From Amyloporia xantha (lineage: Eukaryota; Basidiomycota; Agaricomycetes; Polyporales; Adustoporiaceae): DNA of 64,000 nt. This document shows, piece by piece, positions 56,820-64,000 of the stretch. Below the pieces are notes generated by a model. The model saw only the letters and a list, made by a program, of their open reading frames with translations. It was not told the DNA's origin and did no database searches. The translations under genes were made by a program, and so were the position numbers. The stretch covers positions 4,030,001 through 4,094,000 of the forward strand of contig JAYKKR010000002.1 in assembly GCA_036971615.1 (NCBI GenBank), read 5' to 3'. Each line of letters opens with the position of its first letter. Within the stretch, counting starts at the first letter, position 1.

Positions 56820-58484
56820 CTAGTCTGGCAGCTGTACAGGTTCATATCTCTGGCTCGCGGTATCAGGGCCACCTACGGCGAAGTCGCGCTCGTCCCAAGT
56901 ATTAATGAATTGCTCGAAGCAAGGGCACAGCACAAACTTCGAGCGCCTGTGGAATTTGTCAAGTGCGTGTTCCTCGATCAGCATTGCTCTCATGGAATGT
57001 GTCTCCAGGTAACTCGGCGTGCTGGCCCAGGCATGTGCAAGGGCCAATCCCAAATACACGCCGAAAACGCTAGGGCTGGTTCCTTCTGTATCATGTTCTG
57101 TACCTTCGGATTCCCGGGTCTCCTGCGACTCAGCCACCTTCCACACTGTTCCATCAACCGCCTTCATGAAGACGTGCTTGTGAATACCGCATTGACAGTC
57201 TTTCGTCGTCTGACCCATCACTTCTTCGTTTTTGGTGGGGACCAGACGAACCGCCTTACGCTTTAGATGCAGATATCCTAATTCGTCCATATATCCTCCA
57301 ATAGGGCCCTCCTTCAACGACCAGTTGGCGACAAATTCATCTCCGATCACTTCAGTTATCTGCTGCACTCGTCCTCCTACCTCGACCAGGGCATTCCCTT
57401 CAACACTTGTCTGCGGTAATTGTGGAAATGTGGAGAGTAGCCTGTCTGGGGGTAGATAGACGGAAGCGTTGAGCCATGTCGCCTTGCCACCTCTCCATAA
57501 AATCTCCTGTGCAAGAGCGATCGTCGCTCCGATGCGGTCGTCCTTGTGAAAAGCGCGCGGGTTCAGGGTCACGCCAAATAACCCCATAATACTGAACACC
57601 ATATCGACTGGACGAGAAGATGTCCTCATCATCCCGCTCCGCCATATGGCGTGCTGGACGGCGTCGGGATCCTTGGCGTCCATGACGCCAAGCAATGCTA
57701 TGACAGGGCTCTGTGCAGCGCCGAAGATAGTAGGATTGATTTTGATGCGCCTGTCTCGCTCATCCTCATCTGTGGTGAAGAATGTATCACCGCCCAGGTA
57801 CGGGAGGAGGAGGTCCATGATATCGGCTACCGCGGATCTACCTGGTATCACTTCGTCGAGGTCCCCACTCGTGTACGAGCTGCCAAAAAACCACCCTGAT
57901 CCCGCTCGCCATGAGAAGAGAACCTTCGCGGTATCTGGAGTCGTTGCTTCCTGCAAGGTCCACGCGCGATGGATCCATGCGGTTTCCTCGTCGAGGCCCA
58001 CAAGACGGCGTATTCCCCCAGGAAGAATCAAGCAGGGGTCACAGTTCTTGTAGATCTGATACATGCGACTTATCTGCCAGGCCTTGTCGTCGCGGTTGGT
58101 CTGCAGGATGCAGAGCCTATCGAGCCAAATGTAATTGGCTTTCAGTTGGATGGCTGCTGTACAAGCGTGATTCAGGACATCGTCTCGGATGCTTATTCGG
58201 TCAGCTTCTTCGGCACCCTTCACCACGAACGAACCGTACTCCTCCTCAGCAGCCCAGGCCGGATTCATAGAATTTCCACGCCAGATGTATGAGATAGCAG
58301 AATATTGTACAGTCGGCAATTCCACGAATTATTTGATGCATAGAAGTCGGTCTCTGGTGAGCAGGACATAGTCGATCAACCGATAACGGCATGGCGTCGC
58401 TGCAGATAGGTCAACAGCTGTGTCTGAGAGCAGTGTCAAGGCTATTTGGTAGATGACATTCGAATTAGCCTCTACAGGTGCCAT
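56820..58484 (-). pseudogene. HET-domain (heterokaryon-incompatibility-type) gene with an early in-frame stop
   Basis: The frame is open from 58484 (MAPVEANSNV) to 56820, 554 codons, except for a TAA at 58329-58331 (codon 52). Downstream are the HET motifs in order: YSAISYIW at ~61-68, WLDRLCILQ at ~120, KMY-like MYQIYKNC, and HRAWTLQE near 167. HET proteins trigger cell death after fusion of genetically different hyphae. No ATG lies between the stop and the first HET motif; the next is in GNSMNP, inside the domain. No intron with usable splice sites spans the stop. So either the gene is silenced by this nonsense codon, or a noncanonical start is used. The long downstream frame without other stops suggests the loss is recent. 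GTPase genes flank it on both sides. Confidence 0.8.
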
Positions 58485-58768
58485 CTTGCAGGACAGCGAA
58501 AGTATATGGTGAGTTTGTCCTAGTTATTCAAGGTTCACAGTATGCTGAAATGACACTGTCGGCCAGAGCCGAGGTTCTCAGAGCCACTGCCCCTGTCAAC
58601 GTAAGGCCTGACTCTTTTTTCCAGCCCTTACGGCACTCTGCACGCCCGTCTCCATATGATAACTGGTTGTACAGGTTAAGAAGCAAGAAAGTAGTACACG
58701 ATAAATCAAAGCAAGGTGTCAAACGGTAAGTGGTCATCGATACGGACAGAACTCGTTGGACAGGTTGG
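58485..58768. other. Intergenic gap between HET gene and paralogue 5
   Basis: 284 bp containing the HET promoter and the 3' end of the GTPase gene. Nothing else seen. Confidence 0.45.
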
Positions 58769-60292
58769 CTACCGACGCCTAGACTTTACTCTTCTTCCAC
58801 GAGCTTCAGCTAGCAAGTCCTTCATAAGGACCCATTCGTCAATGAATTCCTTCGGCTGTCTACCTTTGATGATCTGAACCAGTGTGTCTTTGTCCACCAT
58901 ATACACCCTCTGGTGAGGAAGTTGAGCACGGTCCAGGTTTCGTGCTACGCTTTCGCGGGTCTCACTGATATAGTGATCGTGTGCCTTCGCGAATCGCTCC
59001 TCTTCATCTCCGTCTTCGTCAAATGGCATGTCTTCGAGGACATTTTGGATGTGTTGCTTCGATTTTGAGCGTACGATGTATGTCGGGATATTGAAGCGGG
59101 CACAGTTGGTGAGGATCGCCTCGTCTGTCTGTGTAAAGCGATTGTCGGTCAGGACAATGATACAGTCGAAGATATAGAGGCCCTGCGCGTTGAAGTACAC
59201 CCAGTCTGGAACACTGAGAGTGCCTGCGCCCGGAATGTCGTACCAAAGGAATGGATTTGCTTGGTTTGGGTCAGCAAATTGAGTGATCTTGCTAGTGGTC
59301 TCAACGATGCCGGTGCGAGCGATGAGGGAAGTCTTCTCATTGTTGCGTAGACCGCGGAACGCGTTGATCAACGAGGACTTGCCGCTCCCAGATACACCGG
59401 CGATGGCGAAATGAAACATTCCTTCCTTGTATTGAAGACGCTTCTTCGTCGCCTCGATCTCCTCTCTAGTTGGGGTTATTATCGGCCTGACACCCTCCTT
59501 CAAAGCCGTTTCGGCCTTCTTCAGAGCAGTTTGCGCATCAGATGCTGCCTTGTCTGCTATGACTTTGGCCGTCTCCGCCTTCTCCTGCTCTGATCGGGCT
59601 GCCCTTGCTTCCTTCTCTGCATTCATCCGCATATCCTCACTCCGCTTTCTGTCCTCTTCGGCCTTGCTCAAATTTACTTCTGCTGCCCTGTTGGCTCTGT
59701 CGGCTTCCCTTCGCTCTTCCTCAGCCCGCTTTTTTCCCTCCTCAGCCATTCTTTTATCGTTGTCAGCCCGGCATGCAGCAACGTCTGCCCTGCTTCTTGC
59801 ATCGACCGCCTGTTTTCTCTCCTCCTCCATCCTTCTTGCGGCTGCCTCAACCCTCCTCAGCGTCTCCTCTGCGGCTCTCCTTTCTCTGTCTGCCCTTACC
59901 CTTTCCTCGTCAGCTCTCCTCCTATTCTCGTCACCTCTACGCCTATCTTCGTCGGCTTGCCGAGCGTCTTCTTCAGCCCTTCTTCTCGCATCTTCCGCAC
60001 GTGTCGTGTCTTGTGCAGCTCTTTGAGCTGCCTCTGCGGCCCTTGCACTGTCCTCCTGCGCTCTTCGTTGTTGCTCTTGTGCTCTTGTGCGTTCCTCCTC
60101 TGCCCTTTGCCTCTCTATTCCCGCGGCTTCTGCTCTACGCTGCTCCTGTCTTGCGCGTTCCACCAGTTCTTCTATCACAGGATTTGGGCCAATGGCGCCC
60201 GACGCTGCGTCACCTCGGAGGCCGTTGATCAATCCGGCGACTGCACCTATCAGTCCTGTGGCTGCAGTGATCACAGATATAACGACACCCAT
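58769..60292 (-). CDS. IRG-like GTPase with MGxxxS N-terminus (paralogue 5)
   Basis: An intronless protein of 507 residues starting MGVVIS at 60292. An upstream in-frame ATG (60358) exists, but MGVVIS aligns with MGVVTS of paralogue 4. A hydrophobic stretch (VITAATGLIGAVAGLI, residues 7-22) and AIGPNPVIEELVERARQEQ follow. The charged arm runs to ~270 and is less regular than in paralogue 3, with Cys residues in two places. The G domain has a slightly different P-loop, GVSGSGKSS (299-307), then DIPGAG, TDNRFTQTDEAILTNCARF and RSKSKQHIQN. The C-terminus is basic (RRVKSRRR). It is tandem with paralogue 6 on the same strand and next to the HET gene. Confidence 0.87.
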   Translation of the reverse strand: MGVVISVITAATGLIGAVAGLINGLRGDAASGAIGPNPVIEELVERARQEQRRAEAAGIERQRAEEERTRAQEQQRRAQEDSARAAEAAQRAAQDTTRAEDARRRAEEDARQADEDRRRGDENRRRADEERVRADRERRAAEETLRRVEAAARRMEEERKQAVDARSRADVAACRADNDKRMAEEGKKRAEEERREADRANRAAEVNLSKAEEDRKRSEDMRMNAEKEARAARSEQEKAETAKVIADKAASDAQTALKKAETALKEGVRPIITPTREEIEATKKRLQYKEGMFHFAIAGVSGSGKSSLINAFRGLRNNEKTSLIARTGIVETTSKITQFADPNQANPFLWYDIPGAGTLSVPDWVYFNAQGLYIFDCIIVLTDNRFTQTDEAILTNCARFNIPTYIVRSKSKQHIQNVLEDMPFDEDGDEEERFAKAHDHYISETRESVARNLDRAQLPHQRVYMVDKDTLVQIIKGRQPKEFIDEWVLMKDLLAEARGRRVKSRRR

Positions 60293-60972
60293 GATCTCGG
60301 ATTTATGTGTAGTGTAATGTCGCCCCAAATATCTAGTCTGACTACCAGTATCACCCACATGTCATTGGTGAGAGCGTTCCTACCCGTCGATTTCAAACAG
60401 CCTCACCTGGGTCAAAGCTTACGCTATCCAAGCAGGGGACGCTGGATGGCAGGAGCCGCAACTTCGAGAACAAAAGAATTTTGAGGGGTTTCTCAGTGGC
60501 GGTATTTTGTGTCACATACATTGCACCGCTCCTGCGGAAGCCAAGATCGATAACACCATGTACGCCGCGTTGTTGAACCTGTTTGGAATGCAGTAAAAGC
60601 ATGCTGTTCGGAACTCCAGGACGATTTTGGCAAGTACAAATCTTCCCGACATTCGTGAGGCCTCAGTACTCGCTTCGCACATGTAATTGGGCTGCGCGCT
60701 GTCTTATGGGCGCTGAGAAGATCGCCTCGTTGTCAAATATATAACGTCTCACCAAAATAAGGTTTCCTCGCGCTGCTTCGACGCATGGTCAGCAGGTCGC
60801 AAGCATTGCCTCTGGTATCTACCCATCTGTGGCAAATGCCGGTCTCTTATCACTTAATTTGTAGTGAATATTCACTAAACGAATCGGTAGGTACAAAACG
60901 CAAGTCAACAGGATGGTCGATCGGAAACGTAAACTGTGAAGCAAACCATGACAGAACCGCAAATCATCAATA
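60293..60972. other. Intergenic region between paralogues 5 and 6
   Basis: Promoter of paralogue 5 and the 3' end of paralogue 6. No gene or repeat recognised. Confidence 0.45.
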
Positions 60973-62469
60973 TCACTTTTGGACAAACGACTTGACTCGT
61001 CTCGCCCGAGCTTCGGAGAGTAAGTCAGCCACCAGGGCCGATTCGTCGAGCATATCCTTTGGCTCCTTGCCTTTAGCGATAAGCTGAACAAGCGCCTCCT
61101 TGTCAATCATGTAGACCCTCTGTTGTGGCAATTCTGCGCGTTCAAGGTTCTTCGCCACACTTTTCCGCGTCTCCGTGATATATTTCTCGCGCGCCTGTGC
61201 CATTCGAGCGTCTTCGTCAACATCCTCATCGTCCTCGTAGGGCATATCATTCAAGACGTTCTGAATATGCTGCTTGGACTTGGAGCGGACGATGTACGCA
61301 GGTATTTTGAACCGCGCGCAGTTCCTCAAAATCGCCTCGTCTGTCTGGGTGAAGCGATTGTCGGTCAACACAATGATGCAGTCGAAGACATATAGGCCTT
61401 GGGCGTTGAAATACACCCAATCTGGAATGTCAAGGGTACCGGCGCCGGGGACGTCGTACCATACGAATGGATTTGCCGCGTTGGGATCGGCGAAGCGCGT
61501 GATCTTGCTAGTGGTCTCGACAACGCCAGTGCGAGCTATCAGTGGAGATTTTGAACTGTTGCGAAGGCCGCGGAAAGCATTGATCAGTGAGGACTTGCCG
61601 CTGCCTGAGATACCGGCAATTGCGAAATGGAAGATGCCCTCTCTGTACTGGAGGCGTTTCTTTGTTGCTTCGAACTCTTCCGGCGTGGGGATGATGACAG
61701 GTTTGATGCCCTCCTTCAGAGCTCGCTCTGCCTCCTCGAGCGCTGTCTGTGCATCTGCAGCGGCCTTGTCAGCAGCGGCTTTGGCTCGCTCTGCCTTCTC
61801 CTGTTCCAGTCTGGCTTTTCGCGCCTCCTCGTCCGCCTTCGCTCGCTCTTCCTCACTTCTCATTCTATCATCCTCCGCCTTCTTCTGTAATTCTTCTGCA
61901 GCCCGCTTAGCATCGTCTGCATGTCTCTTCTCAATCTCTGCCCGGTCCTTCTCTTGTTCGGCCTTCGCCTTGTCATCCAGAGCCCTCCGGGCATCATCCT
62001 CTGCTTGGGTCCTCGCGTGATGCGCCAGGTCCCTCTCAGCTTGGACCCTCTGTGTATTCTCTTCCGCCCGCCTCATGTCTTCTTCTGCGGCTCGCTTTGC
62101 GTCGTCAGCTTTCTTCCTCTCTTCATCCGCTTTCTTTATGAGCTCCTCTGCATTACGCCGCTCCTCCTGTGCCTGCTTAACCCCCTGTTCCATCATCCGC
62201 TTTGCCTCTTCTGCCAATGCTCTTGCTGCTTCGGCGGACGCTAGGGCATCTGCAGCTCTTGCGCTTTGTTCCTCGGCGAATCGCTGTTGGTCCTGCGCTC
62301 TCTGGCGATCTCCTTCCGCTCTCTGTCTTTCCCGCTCTGCTTCCTCTGCATCCCTTTGCGCCTTCTCCATCTGGCGTTGTAAATCTTCCATGACTGGATT
62401 GGGACCAATAGCTCCGCGGGCTGCATCGTCGCGAGCCCCTCCAAACAACCGAGATATGAAGCCCCCCAT
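60973..62469 (-). CDS. IRG-like GTPase with MGxxxS N-terminus (paralogue 6)
   Basis: An intronless protein of 498 residues. It starts MGGFISRLFGG (Gly2, Ser6, and a basic residue after it, a good N-myristoylation context) without the longer hydrophobic stretch of paralogues 4 and 5. GAIGPNPVMEDLQRQMEKAQRD follows at 19-40. The charged arm runs to ~255 and ends with the shared ALKEGIKPVIIPTPEEFEATKKRLQY linker. The G domain has GISGSGKSS at 286-294, DVPGAG, TDNRFTQTDEAIL and RSKSKQHIQNVLNDMPYEDD. The G domain is closest to paralogues 4 and 5. It is the outermost gene of the cluster. Confidence 0.88.
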   Translation of the reverse strand: MGGFISRLFGGARDDAARGAIGPNPVMEDLQRQMEKAQRDAEEAERERQRAEGDRQRAQDQQRFAEEQSARAADALASAEAARALAEEAKRMMEQGVKQAQEERRNAEELIKKADEERKKADDAKRAAEEDMRRAEENTQRVQAERDLAHHARTQAEDDARRALDDKAKAEQEKDRAEIEKRHADDAKRAAEELQKKAEDDRMRSEEERAKADEEARKARLEQEKAERAKAAADKAAADAQTALEEAERALKEGIKPVIIPTPEEFEATKKRLQYREGIFHFAIAGISGSGKSSLINAFRGLRNSSKSPLIARTGVVETTSKITRFADPNAANPFVWYDVPGAGTLDIPDWVYFNAQGLYVFDCIIVLTDNRFTQTDEAILRNCARFKIPAYIVRSKSKQHIQNVLNDMPYEDDEDVDEDARMAQAREKYITETRKSVAKNLERAELPQQRVYMIDKEALVQLIAKGKEPKDMLDESALVADLLSEARARRVKSFVQK

Positions 62470-63462
62470 AGCTCTAGGTGAATGCTAATAAGAGATACGT
62501 CGTCGGTCTCCCTTGTAGTGAATTCCGTGCTGGATATTCGTCGCCTAGTACAAACAATTGGGCGTGAGCTCTTTAGCCGAGTAGCATTCGCAGATAACTA
62601 CCTTCGCTTTCGCTCGCACAGATTGCGACTCGAAGGGAGTGAAAAGAATGACTCGTGTTAGAATGAGGGAGCCTACTTAAGTTCTGTAGTTCAATATGAC
62701 TGCGATATCCACTAGATTCGTAGATATGCTGCGCATCGTCGAAGCTGACCACGCATTGGCATGCAGGCTGTATTGATCGGCGTCCTTTCGTCTTCCTGCT
62801 TCGATACCACCTGTCGGGTCTAGAACAACACCAGAATATAGTATTCGAGACTCACAGTGGTGTTTACCCTCCGGTGATAGCTTTGATGTCACGTCAGGAT
62901 CCAGGGATAAGTGCCAAATCCATCCTGTGCGGATTGCTCATAACAGTGGTATTCTCACTGCACGGCCCATCCGATTGGGAAACTACCCGAGCTTCGATGA
63001 AGGAGAATCGCCGTCAGAGGCGTGGTTCATGGCAGTTGATTGATTGAGGCATGCACGCATAGTGTGCCTTAGATCCAATTCGGCAATTCTGTTACTTACC
63101 TGTAGACAGTGTTACCTGTGTATCCGAAGAGCTGGATCGTCCCTACTCCTTGCCTTCGAGAATCTGCCACGGCGCTCAGTGTGATCTGAAACAGGAGGTC
63201 GCCATGAGGTGCGGATAATCCTGACGGTTGGGACAATCTTTCCTACATCGTTATGTGCACCTCGGCACTCGAGCCACAGAGAGAAAGTAACGCCTCTTGT
63301 ATAACACGTAGATTCGGGAGATTCGGGTTATTGTCCAATCTCAATATAGTGATGCATGTGTTATAACCGCAGACACATAACCGCAACGTAGACACAAGGC
63401 ATCTATTTCGACAGGAATTTCACGATAATGACAACCCAACTCTTGTGCCACAGAATTCATAA
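62470..63462. other. Intergenic, no gene seen
   Basis: Promoter of paralogue 6 and roughly 0.9 kb of unassigned sequence. The short minus-strand frame at 62677-62892 has no recognisable features. Confidence 0.45.
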
Positions 63463-64000
63463 TTAGATGTGGAGGGGAGGAGGGTCGTCGGGGGCGTATT
63501 CCAGCCGTGAAACTTTCTCATCGTAGAAACGCATCAATGCGCCCTTGTCCGAACAGAAGGTCTGTAGCTCGACGCGTATGCCGTCAGCCAAGAGAGCAGG
63601 TCTTTCATTCTTTGGTGCCGGACCTATGCGACTTGGTGCCACTAGTCGATTGGTCAAGAACAGAAATCCATCAGATCCTCCCAGGACCTGCACAAAAGCA
63701 ACGCCGGATCGATGAACCCACTGCGAAAATTTGAATGGCGATCGTCGATAAGAGTAGACCACGTCGACTTGCTCGGGGTAAAGGGCTGCAGCCTCTATAT
63801 CCAAGACGAAGCCATGTTTGCGAAGTATTGCATATTCAAAATAGTGCTTTGTGAGGACGCCTTCGGGCACTCGTCTATCCAGATCGGGAATTATTGGTGG
63901 GGGTACAGCGAGGGGAAGAGGGAAGCAAGATTGGAACGGATTACGCTCCCTGATATCGCATATTTGACTGACATAAGCCTCGACTAACTTGAGACCGTAT
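63463..64000 (-). CDS. C-terminal part of an unrecognised protein (5' end outside window)
   Basis: The frame is open from the right edge of the window to the stop at 63463, about 178 codons. I do not recognise a domain. Visible are a Pro-rich segment with a long hydrophobic run (FPLPLAVPPPIIPDLDRRVP), then EYAILRKHGFVLDIEAAALYPEQVDVVYSYRR, GGSDGFLFLTNRL and a final acidic/Pro tail PDDPPPLHI. Alternating hydrophobic residues suggest beta-strands. The sustained open frame and balanced composition support a real gene. Direction relative to the GTPases is the same, but no functional link is shown. Confidence 0.5.
   Translation of the reverse strand, partial: YGLKLVEAYVSQICDIRERNPFQSCFPLPLAVPPPIIPDLDRRVPEGVLTKHYFEYAILRKHGFVLDIEAAALYPEQVDVVYSYRRSPFKFSQWVHRSGVAFVQVLGGSDGFLFLTNRLVAPSRIGPAPKNERPALLADGIRVELQTFCSDKGALMRFYDEKVSRLEYAPDDPPPLHI

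Noticed and set aside
58323..58325. GTG as start of a shorter HET protein
   Set aside because: No evidence for non-ATG initiation; the upstream in-frame ATG at 58484 fits the family N-terminus, which leaves the TAA as a real interruption.
60293..60358. Longer start for GTPase paralogue 5 at 60358 (MGDTGS)
   Set aside because: It also fits MGxxxS by chance, but the second start MGVVIS aligns with paralogue 4 and is preferred.

Overview
The window looks like nuclear DNA of a basidiomycete fungus, most likely an agaricomycete. Genes on both strands are split by many 45-70 nt GT-AG introns, and the housekeeping set is typically fungal (Skn7, Cox16, Ade12, a Pcl-type cyclin, a cis-prenyltransferase and two proteasome lid subunits). 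Families known to be expanded in this group are present: HET-domain and F-box proteins, and IRG-like GTPases with long charged N-terminal arms.

Layout. 0-7 kb: the end of a RING protein, a conserved coiled-coil/AT-hook protein and a Pcl/Pho80-type cyclin. 7.9-11.2 kb: a transposon nest made of a 566-bp TA-flanked MITE, two identical 201-bp TA-type MITEs in opposite orientation, and a 5'-truncated LINE with a 14-bp target-site duplication and a poly(A) tail. 11.4-19.5 kb: one IRG-like GTPase and an F-box family (two intact, one decayed). 20-41 kb is mostly housekeeping: RPN6 and RPN7 head to head, COX16, a zinc-finger protein, ADE12, a basic-region protein, a SWIM/RING E3 ligase head to head with a RER2-like cis-prenyltransferase, and SKN7. 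41-46 kb is gene-poor and repeat-rich, with tandem double hairpins and a 260-bp inverted repeat. 46-62.5 kb is the most unusual part: five further full-length IRG-like GTPase genes, two GTPase relics, a HET-domain gene with an early stop, an NmrA-like oxidoreductase and a MULE-like transposon with a 9-bp target duplication. A partial unrecognised gene runs off the right edge.

The six intact GTPases share one plan: a short N-terminus that is either an MGxxxS myristoylation-type signal or a hydrophobic stretch, then usually 130-260 residues of E/R/K/A-rich helix, then a compact ~200-residue G domain with a perfect P-loop and DxPG. In every copy the usual NKxD/TKxD box is replaced by a family-specific RSKSxQH. 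A plausible reading, not proven by sequence, is a membrane-anchored self/non-self or stress-response GTPase family evolving by duplication and loss beside an incompatibility (HET) gene. The locus records that history: a two-gene module was duplicated, each copy lost the opposite member, and a transposon inserted into one copy can be dated against the empty site in the other.

Exon coordinates were worked out by hand from splice signals and reading frame, so individual junctions may be off by a few bases. No database search was possible.
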